From Parus major (taxonomy: Eukaryota > Chordata > Aves > Passeriformes > Paridae): a DNA stretch of 64,000 nt. The notes beneath the pieces are model-generated. The model did no database searches, was not told where the DNA came from, and saw only the letters and a list, made by a program, of their open reading frames with translations. Positions 24,167 through 37,400 of the stretch are shown one piece after another (the stretch's first letter is position 1; the number at the start of each line of letters is the position of its first letter). The stretch is from assembly GCF_001522545.3 (NCBI RefSeq), contig NC_031773.1, positions 24,649,035 through 24,713,034 on the forward strand. The letters run 5' to 3'. Made by a program: the position numbers and the translations under genes.

Positions 24167-27100
24167 TGTCATTTGATGCTATTAAAAGATTCTGACCTGA
24201 TCTGAAATACCTCTAAGAGGCCAGGATAATAAACAACTGTTGGATGATCTGCGCTGAACCAGGGCTAACACATTTTGAATTCTTCTTTTATTCAAAAATA
24301 TGGTATTGACACTTTCAGGAACATGGAGATGTTTTTTTTTCACTTGTCAAATGAAATATTTGTCAAAAATCCAGGTATATTGAATGTGTTGGATAAATTT
24401 CTGCCACTTCATTAGGAAAATAGGTAGTTTGATGTAGCAGGTACAGAAAACCCTGCATTTAGTCTGTCTCTCTTGTAAGTCGCAGAACAAAAAAATTCAT
24501 AAAAGTATATTTGAGGCTGCTGTCTTCACTCATGTAGGCAGAAGACCATATCTTTTGTCCATAGAGGCTTGCACTCTTCAGTAAATCCTGGGCATTCACA
24601 ATAGGTATACTTAGGTACTTCACCTGGAAGACTCAATCAGTAATGTGGAAACGTCTTAGGCATTTTGTTAAGATACTACAGAAAAGTCTACCATTCTGCA
24701 GACAAATGGGTAGTTTTGTTTTCAGAGAAGTTGTTGTAACACTTTTCTGGTACAAAGTTACTTTTAAAAAATTCTGCTTTCCAGTAGAATTAAAATTTTC
24801 TTTCTTCTTTCAATATTTGTCTCTTGTAGGGTACTATTTAAATCACAGCATAAATTCTCAGTAACATCCACTGGCCATGTTAGACCATATTTCTTCCTTG
24901 GTCTTTCAAGTGACAGTATTCTGTTGAAGTGCTGTTAGAAAAATTAGCCATTCCTATTGCTTTTCATGTACATACATCAAACTGACATTCTAGGAATTCA
25001 CTGGCATGCTGGATGCTGGAAACTTGCCTTTACTTTTGTTTGCTAACAGATTACTTTATTATTTCCAAAGGTTTAGCAAGCACCTTGTTTTTTTTTTTCC
25101 AGCAGAGTTTAATTCATCTGTTCTTGTTCTATATGAATAGGTGTCTTCTGGTCACTGAAACATAGGACTATGCCTTCACATTCATTCCCCATACTAATTA
25201 TTTTAAGTGTTTGATACCCCAAATATACAAACTGTCATTGGTCTCTGTGGAGTTTGCCAGATTGCACACTGATGGTGGATTATAAAAAAGCATATGGGCA
25301 TGTTCTGAGTCTGTAAAACAATGTATTTATTCACTGTTACACATTGCACATTTTTTCTATTGCATTTCACAAACATTTATGTTGGCATGAAAGGTATAGC
25401 TGACTTTCATAAGAATCATGCTATTAAGGGAAAAAATTAACTAAAATATGAATCTGACAAATGAAATTCCAGTTTGTATTAACTGAGTTATGAGCAAAGT
25501 GGCTTTTGTTGCCTTTTTTTTTTTTAATTTTTAATTTAGAGATATTCAGATTCTTTTCTTAAGCTACAGTGCTACTAATACTCAAACATTCAGAAGTCAA
25601 GTGCCTAGAGGACCAAAATATTATCCTGAATTCTATCCCTTTTGATTATATTCTGAAACAAAGGGGAAAGAAGATTGGAGAAAGGAGGAGTGAAGGGTCT
25701 GTCTTTGTGAGTGTGTTTACAAAACCCATTTAAGAGGTGGAGGAAGATCTCTTGTGTGGCCCCTGACATACTATGTATTTGAAGTGAATAGAGAAGGATG
25801 TGGTGCAGCACAGAATCTGCATTTTCAGACACCCCTCCTTGCAGGAAGCTGCCCTGTGCTACTGGGCTGTAGGAACATGCAGCATCCAGTTTAGCTTTTA
25901 CTGACTGTGACTTACAAAGCTTTGCAGAGGGAACAGCTTCTGCAGGAAGATCAGTGTGCCTGGGAACTATCCCATCACCTGCTGGGTGGTGCATCTTCCT
26001 TAAACTGAGGTTTAAATCTTTTGGATATAATAGGAATACAGTTAAATGTTTTGAAATTGGTGTAAAACAAATTTTGATTTTTAGTTTAAATATTTGCACA
26101 CCAAAAAATAACACTCTTTTTTCATCTTAACCTTAAGGTACAACAGGTTTACCAAAGTCTTAATGTCTCTGCTTGTGATGCACAGTTGTCATCAAGCTGG
26201 CTGCTGAATTATTTCCTTATAAGATCATTTAACTTCAAAACTTCATATTATACAGGTCACGTGCTCTGGTGATATTCAGAAGGGAATTGTCACTTTCAGA
26301 CAACTAATATCAGTCATTCTTCTATCTATATTTGGATTGCAGGCTCAGGAAAGTGTGATGGCAGTTATTAACTGCTCTCAAGAAATCCACTTGCAAGATG
26401 GATTTATTTCTTGATTAATGATGGAGATTATTCAAGTATTAATTCCAGTTTTTTATATCGCAAACTTGATATCATCCTTGTTCTCTCCACCCTTAAAATT
26501 ACTATGATTACTCTAATTGTTAGAAAGCTATTATTTGATTCAGATTTGCAAAGTAATTATCAGCTAGTAGCACATCTGCCATTTCTCACTAAATTTTGGT
26601 ATGTATTGTTGTATCTCAATTAACAAAAGATCTACTAACTGAAGCACTGCTGTATGAATTCTAGTAAGGCTTTCAAGCATGACATAAATTTTGTCCTGAT
26701 TGATTCTGACTCTTACTGTGTCTCTTTAATTTGTTGCTTTGCATTTCAGAATTGTCTGTGAACCTGGTGCTTGATGTTTTAAACAATGATTTCTTCGTCT
26801 GCAGCAATCAGATGTACATCTAGTGGTTTTAAGTGATGGAGTATCTTTTATGATATTATTTCTACTTCTGGTACATGAGTTGTATTCTCATTACCTTTTA
26901 TCTTTGATTGTGTCACAGACTACATGGATTAAACAGGAATTACAGTTTTTAATCTCATCTTTGAGTTAGTACTACTGAGATGGTGGGATAATTATCCGTA
27001 CATATCTAGCTTTTCTGTCATGAATATGAGGAGCAGTGAAGGCAGCCAACATACCAGCTATTAATACTAGAGCATCATTGATGTGCTTTTTATACCCACT

Positions 27101-27196
27101 GTACTTCCTATATAGATTTTTCAAGTTGTTGCAAAGTTATACCATTTAAAGATGAGATTCTGAGCACTCATAAATGTGCACAAGTGCTTGTGTGCA
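24167..27196. other. Gene-poor A+T-rich stretch
   Basis: No supported gene. A minus-strand open frame of 169 codons at 25605-26114 falls in a slightly GC-richer patch. It has no recognised domain and no splice or promoter context, so it is not called. Confidence 0.5.
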
Positions 27197-27236
27197 CACC
27201 CAAACACACATACACACACACACACACACACACATA
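27197..27236. repeat. (CA)n microsatellite
   Basis: About 16 CA dinucleotides, interrupted by CAAA and ATA units. It is a typical polymorphic dinucleotide repeat. Confidence 0.92.
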
Positions 27237-27883
27237 CTTCAAATGTCTGAAAATGTTTCTGTATGATAAACAATCTCAACAGCCTGCATTGAGCTGCTTA
27301 AAATGTGTCTTGTACTGAAAATATAATTAGTTCAGTTTATGTGCAACATTGCTTGGTTAACACTGCAAACTCCTCTGGACTACCAAATTCAGTTGACATA
27401 TGTTTTCTGTAAAAAAACTCTCATGACCTTTTTTAGAAGCTATTATTGAGTCAAGTTTACTATAGGTCGAGCTAAGAAATCTGTGAGACACAGAGGAAAA
27501 TTAGTGCAGTATGGTCTTATGATAGAAATAAAGTCTGCAAGACTCAGTTTTATTTACTTTTTGGTCTGTTCCTTCCAATGAAATTAGTTCTTTTTTCATG
27601 GCTGTTGATAGAAACAGTTGCTATAGCTTCTTTCTACATTATTCTTTCAGAAGTTAAAGTCTTATTCCAGAATGTCTGACATAAGCATCATTTTGTCTGT
27701 GATGAAATGGGAATACTGGGATCCAGGGTTCTTCTCTGACAGTGTTAGCTGATTTGTACATAAGGTAACACACTAGAGCCACAGGAAAACTTGAAGTGGG
27801 AAATTCAGATTGGAAGACAACAAAGGAACACAGAAACAGAGAGACAGATTAAATGCTGGAGGAGCACAAGGAGAATGAAAAGC

Positions 27884-27943
27884 TGACATTAATTAATGTC
27901 AATGACCAGATCCTCAGATCTGTTCCCTGTACTGGGAACAGAT
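27884..27943. repeat. Two adjacent inverted repeats
   Basis: An 18-bp perfect palindrome (TGACATTAA then TTAATGTCA, 27884-27901) is followed 16 bp later by a stem-loop with perfect 10-bp arms (ATCTGTTCCC at 27918-27927 and GGGAACAGAT at 27934-27943) and a 6-nt loop. Two such structures within 60 bp are unlikely by chance. They could be the remnant of a small foldback element or a structured RNA. No family was recognised. Confidence 0.75.
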
Positions 27944-30900
27944 AAGACACAGAGGAGTCATTCAGGGACATCATATCTAATGTCCTATTAAACATAATGT
28001 AAATACACACTAAAAGAGTTTCAAAGCTCTCAGGAGAGTCTGGCCTCCAACTTTTTTCAGTCGCATCATCTGTGCCAACACATTACAGGATCAAGGTGGT
28101 CTATGGCTTCTGTGGTAGCTTTCAACCATTTCAGTAGCCTATCCCAGGACATTTCTCACACGCTGGGATGAACCTGGTCAGGAGTTGGTATTGGCAAAAG
28201 GGTTCCAACCTTGGTCTGTGGTACAAAAATTGTGTACTTTGACTCATATCTGCATCATCCATTTGGCATGACACTAGCCCTTACACAGAAAGAATTAGTT
28301 TTGTAAGTGCTCATTGCTCTTTTGTGTGTAATATAGATCAGAAACATTTTTAAACAATTTTTTCTCATATTTTTAGCATATGTGCAGCAGATTATACCAA
28401 CCTAGGAAGATCCTAACTAAAATTACACTTCAAAGAAATTAAAAGAATTTTAACTACAGGAGGACACACTTAAATCAACCATATCTGCGTCCTTTATTGG
28501 TCGCAAATCGTTTCTGTGTGATTGGGACATTTTCATTTTCATAATCTCATTTCTGATTTCACCATCTCTCAAAGAAGCTTTGAGTGTTTCCTTTTTTTTC
28601 TTTTTTTTTCCCTCACGGTGTCACTACAGGCCAAACCTGACAAATTCTTTATACATCCAGGTACATGAGCCTCAGCACACTGGATGAGGCACTTCTGTTT
28701 CTGCTGCCTCCAAAGGTCATCTTCTATAACCTGTTCAGGGGCTACAAGAGATGGATCGCTGTTGGATGAGCATAAGTCAGTGTGTGTGAGTGGCTAGAGG
28801 GCTTGTAGGCTTTTCTTTCTGCAAAGCTTTCATTTGTTCTCCTGGACAGTGGCTATTTTCAATATGAAGGAGGACAAGTCTCAGAGTCAAAAGTCTTGCT
28901 GGGCAGCAAATGTATCAGAAATTAAACTGTATACTAACTTTCTGTGCTTAGCAGGCAGAGCTCTTAAAACTTTAGTTTCAGAATAAATGTATGTATGATC
29001 TGGTGAAGGTCAACTGCAAAGTTAATGTCGTTATCTGGTTTAAAATTATTACCTGTGTATTTTTACTGGAATAAAAGGGTCTCATGCTCAGTCCCAGTTC
29101 TCTTACTGCTCCTCATTAAGGCATAGTTTATTTCAAGTATTAGCAAAAGTTCAAAATTTTATTTAGTGCAAAAAGAAGATGAAAGCAATTGATGTTTTTG
29201 TTTGTGAGAGCATATGTGACCTCCATCTCAGCTATTTATGTCATACACTGACATTGCATCTGTGGACTCCTAAAGTAGATCTGCCATAAAAAGATGACCT
29301 CTGTCTTATTTTTGGGTATAACAGAGGATTATAGTAAAAATGCAAAAATTCTGACTTCCTGACATTTTTATCAACCCCAGTAATATGTTTCAGTTGGAAA
29401 ATGCTGAAGTTGTCAACATGCAGATTTTAGATATTTTGTTCTTGTTGGATTTTCTGTAACTCAGCATCTGCAACTGTTGATTTTGCTTCTTAGGGAGTCT
29501 CTTACACCATAAGTACTGCCTCATAAATTCCTGTACAAGCATGTAATTAATCTGTTTAATTTTCAAGAACATTTCTGTCTTCTGATTAAATGGTAATTTC
29601 CTGTATCAGAAATCTAATGTCCTCTCTAATCAAAAGATTATATTTCAAGATCAGATTTTTTATTTTTTCTTTTCTATGCTAAGTGTATTTGAAGGTTTAG
29701 AATTCAGGTAAAATATACAACTAGATTTTTTTCTTATTTCTTTGAAATTTTTACTTCAAGTTGTTTTCAAATTAGTACTTCAACATTTTCATCACAAAAT
29801 GATGTGTTAACTCTACTCCTTCAGCTGAAATTTAAAAAAACATCAGTAAGATTTCAGACACTAGGGCAGGAGAAAAGTGGCATCTTGTCTAAATAGTGTA
29901 TTCATAACTTGGCCCTTACCTCAGTTGAAGGTATTAAAATATTGCCTGAAGTTGTATGAAAAAATCTGTTTTGCCATATTTCATATTCAAGGTGGACCTT
30001 TTTCTATATTAATTAAAATCATGCAGTGAGGAAATGATGGGTATTTTTTGTTAAATAACTTCAAATTCTGTTGGCATTTATAGGAAGAAATAGTATTTTC
30101 TATATTATGGCAGTTGTACCTTGTCATGGAGATATGCATTTGCCTCTTTCATCTACTGTAGGACAAGTTATCGAAATCAAACCTATCAGGATGGTCACTT
30201 TTTTCCATGTTCTTTGTGTCTTGGGAAGATTCTGAACACTCAGAGCTGAAAGACAGGGCAATGGGACCTCAGCTGCTGGGCTTTGAGTGCTACTCACTGA
30301 TTCACCAACCTGATGTCCAAAGTGAATGTCCACAGTGAAGAACAGACTTTTAGGTCTGTTCTTCAAGATGTTCTCTCAGGTTATTTTGAAAGTAAATTAT
30401 ATTATGGCTTTGAAGGATAATAATATAATTGTGATTGGGTATTTTGTCTTCAGAGCAGTGTTTGAACTATGAACAGTTAGAAAGCAATGGATACCCACTG
30501 ATTGATGAATGTAAAATAAATAGTAAAATAAATAGGAAAGAATCCTCCTACAATGTGGCATGCAGTTGCTGTACAAACAAACAAAAAGTTAAAACACATT
30601 GAATAAAACAAAAATCGTGATAAAGCATATGGACAGCTACATAATCATAGTGGAAATAGCTAAGATGGGAGTTCTCATTCTATGGTATGTGTATCACTAG
30701 TGGTATGAAAATTATTTCAAAGTGGTCTTCAAATAAACTCTGAGCATCTGAGCTGAAGAATGTCTCCTTCATATGAGTTACTATTATTGCATTCCCACAG
30801 GAAACTAGCACAAAGATCTGGAAGTGTGCCTAGGGATTGGTACATGCCACATTTGTACCATCACTAATCTGGTAAAATACAATTCTTTTTCCCCAGCAGA

Positions 30901-31938
30901 CTAAAATGGCTACTTCAGGCATAAAGGATAACCTGGTAAGTGATAGGTCACAACAGCTCAAGCAGAGTGTCATGTTATACACTTTAATACCCTTCTCCAG
31001 CTCTTAGCAGGGAAGATGAAGTTGTGACATTGTGTCATTCTGGGAACATCCTCAGGTGTACTTCACAGGCTTTTTCCAGGTAAACCAGTGAGAACAAACA
31101 GGAGTAACTTGTTCTCTTGTGTAATTTAAAAGTCATTTGCTGACAGCTAAAGAACCGTGAATATTAGATTTTATCCAATACATAAACTATAGCAGGCAGA
31201 GACTTTTTTCCCATCCACTGCTCATCAAGCCTGCCTGCCCAGACTCTTATCACTAGCTTTCATTCTCATCTGGTTTTAATTGCCTGGCATTCACAATTTG
31301 TGTTCCTTAGGCTTCTCACAGCTCCTCGATCAACATGTCTGAGCTCCTTGTCCCAACTCGTTATCTCAGTTTCCTCTAGCCAGTCTCCCCATCCCACCTT
31401 CATCCCACCTTCCCCACCTTTGTCCAGTTCTCAGGTTTTGTCCACACGCAAGGGCATTTCATGACTGAGACACTGCAGTACCTTCATCTGCATTTTCTGT
31501 GAACAAGTGTTTCAAAGGTAGCTCTTCTACTAGTTCTAAAATTTAGCATAGCTGGGTTTTTTTCACAATGGCTGTTACACTTCTCCATGTAAAACTTCAA
31601 AAGTTTCTGCTACCATGGAGTTGCTGGATAGATACATACATTTCAAAAAATGTATTTAAGTGAGCACTTTATATCATATACTCTGTAGCTATGTACATAA
31701 GTATGACTATGTAAATTAAAAATATAGATATAAGCCTAAGCAATAGGTGAAAATATCAAAAAAATTAAAATTTCTGAAATGGATTATACCCAGTTAATGG
31801 GTAAACTCATAATTAACCGTGTTGCCTTTAAGTAATCATTTAAGTAGGCTAATTAATATGTGGCCATGCATTTTAAAAGAAGATTTGAACTTAAAAACAT
31901 ATTTTAGATAATATTACAATACTATTTCACTTGGAATG
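27944..31938. other. No gene recognised
   Basis: A+T-rich intergenic DNA with a pyrimidine tract at about 28587-28614. No coding gene, RNA gene or repeat family was supported. Confidence 0.5.
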
Positions 31939-31944
31939 TTTATT
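31939..31944 (-). terminator. Candidate polyadenylation signal for FOXQ2
   Basis: This is the nearest AATAAA I find on the minus strand downstream of the FOXQ2 stop, about 650 nt away. The sequence between is very A+T-rich, as expected of a 3' UTR. Whether the transcript really ends here is untested, and a second exon further left would change the picture. Confidence 0.3.
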
Positions 31945-32593
31945 AATCTGAACAAGCATTTAAACAAGAACAAGTATACAACTTAACAGGCACAGATATA
32001 TGAAAGTACAAACATACATTTTGATCAATACAATGCAATAGAATTAATAGTGTCAAGTGAGTACTAACCAATGTATAATATTAAATGAGTAGAAGAATAA
32101 TTCAGTATTGCCAGCAGTTTGGGAGATGACAAGTCTAATTTCAAAGACATTCTCAAATGACAAAGGAAAAATGTATTAATCCTTCATATTCAAGATAGTG
32201 TAAAAGTAAATATATGGCTGTACATATTTGAACATATAGTTATAAATACACATACATGTGTATTAATTTGAATCCAATAGAAGTAGTATACAATAATATG
32301 ATTAATACAGAACATTTTAAAAATAATTTCATTAGGCAGTGTTGATGGATTTGCTTTTATACTGAAGTAATCTATGCATGGCCATTGACTAGCAGAATTA
32401 TTAAAAAGTCATTGTTATGGCTTCAAAGCTAATACGTTAGGTAATAATCATGGATAATAATCGCTGGATTATATAAGTAAGCAAACTCTTCTGCTGTCTT
32501 TAAACATATACAAAATTTCAAAATCGTGCAACATATATATCTTGACAGAGTCCCAAGATGCCTGCAAAGTTATTCAAGCACTTCAAATACTTT

Positions 32594-33442
32594 CTAGTAC
32601 TTACAGATGTGTCTGAATGCTTCACTTTGGTGCTGTTTTTGAGAAAAGAATAAAAGGGAGTTAGGGAAACCTGGTTGAATATTTAGGAAAATATTCTGCT
32701 GCATAAATGAAGTGGCAGGAGATCCATAAAACCAGTCCCCAGAAGTGCTGTGGGGTTTATCAGTCTGTAATTGAGGTGAAAACTTCCCCGTGATTAAATC
32801 ACTGTTTACATTCCACTTTTGGTATTCATGCACAAACTGCAGTCTGTCAGCGTACAGAAGTTTCCACAGTGGATCCGGAAAATAATGTGTTTGGTAAAGC
32901 AAATTTGGTGCTGGGCAGGAAGGAGAGAGTTCCCATGGTGTGAAATAATTCACAGCAACGCAGTGCTTTACCTCCTTTTGGTGTCCTCGCTTTCGTGACC
33001 TTCGATGTTGCCTGAAGTCCCCATGAACAAAGTCATTTAAGTTTGATGGGTGAATACTCCAATAGTTTCCTTTGCCATCCTCACATCTTCCCACCTTGAT
33101 GAAACAATCATTTAGTGAAAGGTTGTGCCTTACACTGTTCCTCCAACCTCGACCTTTGTTCCTGTAAAAAGGAAAATTATCTTCAATATATTTGTAGATA
33201 GCAGCTAAATTCAGTTTATTTGTGGGGGAAGAAAGTATCGCCTTTGCAATCAAAGCTATGTATGAGAGAGGTGGCTTATCCAGAAGTCTTCCTTCATCCA
33301 CAATCACAGGAAGACCCTTTTTGGCAGTTTTGTGAGAGCTGGGAATTCGGGGTAGAAGCCCTTGAGCCAGTTTTCCTTCTTCTTTTCCTACTGTACAGAT
33401 GTCTAGACTTCCTTCATTGTTTTCAGAAGAGTCTTCACTCAT
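32594..33442 (-). CDS. FOXQ2: Forkhead box transcription factor, FOXQ2-like
   Basis: Encodes 282 residues in one uninterrupted frame. The forkhead (winged-helix) DNA-binding domain runs from about residue 56 ([15 protein letters not shown]) to 152. Recognition helix 3 is [18 protein letters not shown] (100-117), with the base-contacting N102 and H106 intact. Wing 2 is [22 protein letters not shown], followed by the basic cluster RRSRKR, a probable nuclear localisation signal. The IHP..L.DF..GDFR signature separates FOXQ2 from FOXQ1, which has a different wing. In zebrafish, FOXQ2 directs blue-cone (SWS2 opsin) fate, and mammals generally lack it. The N-terminal 50 residues are acidic, then basic. 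The C-terminal tail has no clear EH1 repressor motif. The start is the first Met after an in-frame TAA about 15 codons upstream, with A at -3. A GTAAGT donor overlaps the last codons, so a further exon is possible. The protein is nuclear. Family call is strong; orthology is likely. Confidence 0.85.
   Translation of the reverse strand: MSEDSSENNEGSLDICTVGKEEGKLAQGLLPRIPSSHKTAKKGLPVIVDEGRLLDKPPLSYIALIAKAILSSPTNKLNLAAIYKYIEDNFPFYRNKGRGWRNSVRHNLSLNDCFIKVGRCEDGKGNYWSIHPSNLNDFVHGDFRQHRRSRKRGHQKEVKHCVAVNYFTPWELSPSCPAPNLLYQTHYFPDPLWKLLYADRLQFVHEYQKWNVNSDLITGKFSPQLQTDKPHSTSGDWFYGSPATSFMQQNIFLNIQPGFPNSLLFFSQKQHQSEAFRHICKY
32603..32605 (-). other. Possible splice donor overlapping the FOXQ2 stop region
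   Basis: On the minus strand the final codons (Ile-Cys-Lys-Tyr-stop) read through TCT|GTAAGTAC, which has a perfect +1 to +6 donor consensus with GT at 32604-32603. If used, the exon would end at 32605 and the coding sequence would continue in an exon further left, giving a different C-terminus. The upstream exonic bases (TCT) match the consensus poorly, so the site may be fortuitous. Confidence 0.35.
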
Positions 33443-33450
33443 TATAGCAG

Positions 33451-33457
33451 CCTGAAA
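33451..33457 (-). other. Possible splice acceptor before the FOXQ2 start codon
   Basis: TTTCAG lies 9 nt before the ATG on the minus strand, so a non-coding first exon could be spliced on from further right. The upstream pyrimidine tract is weak, and no partner donor was identified. Confidence 0.25.
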
Positions 33458-34284
33458 CCCAGCATTTATTTTAAGAGCTCTGATATTTTACTGCAAATAG
33501 CCAGTTGAATAATTGGCCCACTGAATATAACCAGCAGGAGAAGTGAAAGTTGGACTTCAAATGTGCTGCTCTCACGTATCCAGATTTCTATTTTATACTC
33601 TGTTAAGTCAACATCCTTAACAACGAAAACCGAACTGCCTATGTTTACAGAAGTCAAGGTGCAAGTCCTAGCTGAATGAAAAAAAATACAAAATAATTAT
33701 GCTGTGTTAAGTATGAAGATAAACAGACCATGACGTTAGCCTCCCACTTCATTATAATCTGATAAAATACCCTTCAGTGTTCCCCATTGAAACATAATGA
33801 TTAATGAGAAATTTAAGGTGCCTAGATAGAGTTGCAAAATGATCAGACTCTCCAGTGATATGCAGAACAAACTGAAACCAACATGTTGGTTCCTGTGTTT
33901 TACACTTAGTCATACATGTTGTATTTAGTACAATAAACATTTGTTTTACCTGCTAATAGAAAGTTCTGTGTGAAAGGAAAACACCTATCAAATTTTATAG
34001 CTGCCATATAGCTATTGGTGAAATTGAATTAAAGCAAAAAAACCTCCAAAGACAAATTTCTCCCTGTTTTTTCTTATTAGCTCTCTGATAGCAACTAGCT
34101 TCCGTGCTGAGTATGCAAGTGACCAGTTCTGCCAACACAAGAAACCACTTGAGGGAGCAATCAACACTCAGAGAGTTCTGTGCTCTGTCACACCCAAAGC
34201 ACAAACTGTCACTTGAACTTTGACATGGCCCTCAGCCTCCTGGGGTCTGACACTGCTAAGGAGAAGACAGTCACCTCATCTTGG
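33458..34284. other. FOXQ2 upstream region
   Basis: This is intergenic DNA 5' of FOXQ2 and should hold its proximal promoter. I see no CpG island and no convincing TATA box at a fixed distance. Short ORFs here are not recognised. Confidence 0.4.
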
Positions 34285-34438
34285 AAAAGGCTGCCCTGAG
34301 AAGTTGTGGATACTCCCTCTCCTTAAGTGTTCAAGGCCAGGTTGGGCTGGTTCTGAGCACCCTGGTCTAGTAGAAGGTGTCTCTGCCCATGACAGTGGGG
34401 TTTGAACCCCAAACATTTCTATGATTCAATAATTCTAT
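34285..34438 (+). mobile_element. CR1 LINE, 3' end fragment
   Basis: The blocks GGCTGCCCTGAGAAGTTGTGG, TTCAAGGCCAGGTTGGGCTGG, GAGCACCCTGGTCTAGTAGAA and a terminal TTCTATGATTC..ATTCTATGG follow the CR1 3' end closely, with the two terminal ATTCTATG-like repeats. It is the best-preserved repeat of the window and is 5'-truncated. Confidence 0.92.
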
Positions 34439-37400
34439 GGTCTCATGAGATTAGTCTAGGAAGGTTATTAAATATGTTGAAATACATTCTAAAGCAAAAT
34501 GAAACAACATGGTGGAAGCTTTGAAAGAGGATGTATTTCCTTTTGGGTCACTTTTGATATTCAAAATACATATTAACAAATGAGGTCTATATTTTGGGGT
34601 ATCGACAATGGCATCAAAAATTTAACTTTAAAAGGCTGAAGTTGATGCTGTTTTTCAGGCTCCTTTGGGTTCTGAAAATAGCCCTTGATTGCTCCTTTCA
34701 TATGCTAGTTCTGTCAAAGAGAGAGGGACATTAGGGTATCTATTAAAATGATCCCTTTCCTCCTGATCTTGAAGTTCATGCCCTGACAGATCATCTTTAT
34801 TGTGCCCTTGTAAGCCTTGTCTCAGTTACATTACCTGAAACCAATGTTTCGGTTGGTAGCCTGATGTTTTTAGATTAGAAAACAAGACTCATAATGCAAC
34901 ACTATAGGTCACATGGGCTACCTAATATTTCTGTGCCAGGATAGAATTTCCACCTTCTTGCTTGCAAGATTTAATAGAACACTTTTCCAGTAATCATTGT
35001 GAATGTGATATACCTGGTATTTTAACAGCCTTGTCCATTCAAAAATCCTAGTGATAACATGGTGAGCTATTTAATAGTTTTTTCTTGGTCTCCAGTCTCA
35101 GCAGTAATTTCTTTTGAAGGCATTCATTTGACCTGCTCTATCCCTACTAGAATTTGTCTGCCTGGAACATCCTAAAGTTGCCATCATCTGTTACTGGTAG
35201 TTTTTCATAATCTTCTGATGACTAATTTACCCAGTTTTTTCTCCTCCTCTCTTATTTGCAGTTGAATGGTTGCCAAGTCATAGCAGAAATTATTGAGATT
35301 ATCTCTGAAATCTGTGATCTGGCACGTTAGACTATTTTATTTATTCATGCCATTTCTGTTGTTTCAACTTTAAGCAGGTTATACCTAAAGGGGTTCCTAC
35401 AATAATAATATTAAAAACTTGATTTTAATTCAGAATACCAGATTTTCTATATTAGGTTATTTCTACATAAATTTGTGTTTTTATGAAGCACTGCAGTTGT
35501 AGACTGGAAAATTAATGTTTCTCACTGTGACAAGGACTGTGTGTTCCTTTCCCCATAGCTCCAAGAAACACAGAATCAACCACATGTTCTGCTATTTTAG
35601 TAGTGACTTTGAAAATTGAAGGATTGTAAAGAAGGACAAGGCACAGAACCCAAATTTTGAGTGCCTACAAATATCCAAATTAAATTAAGAATAAGGAAAA
35701 CAATCTAATTAGAGTTTTTTAATTTTAAGGGAAGTCTTTCAGGAACAGAGGAAACCGATTTTATTAAAAGGACCCAGTCTGAAGAAATAGAAATTTAAAC
35801 GCAGTAAATGCCCAAAAGTCAAATGCATAATACTTGAACTTAAATCCTATATAAGAAGAAAAATCGTGTTGAAAGGGCTCCATATATAAACAGATGAATA
35901 GTTCTTTCAGTAAGTAAAGGAAGATCATACAGGGAATGAAAGACAAAAGTGTGAGCAGAAAAACCTACATTTGGAAGGGCTGCAAGTCCCAATCTCTGAA
36001 ATCACAATTTTTTCAGATATACCACCAAGGAAAATATTAATCCCATACTCCTGGTTGTCTTGCTTGTTCCTTCTTTCTGCACATTATTTCTGGAGTTAGC
36101 TTTTATTTTCCTCCGAGTCTTTTCATTAAAGATGGAAATTCCTCTCTGCCCAAAATTAGATTTCATCTAAAAAACAAAGACAAGTTCCCTGTTTTATCCT
36201 TATTCTTTGTGGGAACTCTCTTGTCTGAAATGTATGCAAAGCTCTTACATTAGAGGAGCAACTTTCACGGGCTCAATGTCCAGTTTTATCTGAAAAGAAG
36301 AATGAGAGACAGGGAAAGCATACTGTATATTCTTACTATGCAGACTTTTTCCAACCTGGGGAAGCAGATTCCTCTTCAAATGTCTGTACACACCTTATTA
36401 AAGCATCATTTTTGTTGTCACATCCTCTTTGATGCTGCTAAAACCCTGCATGGTTATAAATCTGAGATTTCCCACAAAGCGCCATAAAAAGAAGGGGCTA
36501 GCTTTATCAGCTAAACTAGTTAAATAGTTTATCATATATATTTGTGAATAAATTATGTATTCTTGAAAAGATGAATGAGGACAAAAGAGCATGTGGAAAT
36601 TCTGTTCCAGTAATGTAATGTGCTCTGAATTTTCACTGTTCAAGGTTTTTTTTCCTCTGCCCTTAATTTAGGTTAAGGAGAGTTTTTCAATGTCTTAGCT
36701 TTGATTGTATGAATCTAGGTGATCCCCTTACATAGAAAGCCTGCAATTTTTTTTCTTGATACTGTGAAAACAAGCACATATTTTAGGGAGTGGTCTGGTT
36801 TCAACTTTGGGTCACAGAGTAGACCAGTTGCAGTCATAGGACAAAGTTTTGTTAAAAAGTCTGACAGTGCCTACAATCTGTAACAAAGAGCAGAAAACAT
36901 TTGTCCTTACTCAGCCTTTATTACTAAAATTTAACTACAGTCATATGGAATTTAGAAAGAAAATGTTGCCTAAGTGTAATACTGTATTTTCTTCCTTGGC
37001 TCTACATACTTTCAGAATTAATTGCTGCTTCAAAACACCTCTCAAAATATGCCATCAATGTTTCTTTCTAAAGTATATAACCTTTAAAATATTTCTTCAG
37101 CCTCTGGTTCAGCACTTTTGACCATTCAACAGTCAGCAAGAACAGCATTCTCTGCAAGGAGAAGATGTATTTATGCCTTATCCTAATAGATTTATTTAAT
37201 AGCAGTGCAGAAAGTAATACATCTCATACTATTTGCTAAAGAAGTGCAGTTTTCTAGGGCACTGGGGAATACACTGTTAGGAAGCCAAGTGGAACCAGAT
37301 TTTATACTGCTCATCTTTAGTCCATGCTTAAGACATAATTGTTTTCCACTTGATGCAAAGGTATAGCCTCATTTCTTTCAGTTAAGGCAAAGAAAGATCA

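Noticed and set aside
25605..26114. 169-codon minus-strand ORF
   Set aside because: No known family was recognised, the start region is A+T-rich with unusual composition, and there is no supporting gene structure.
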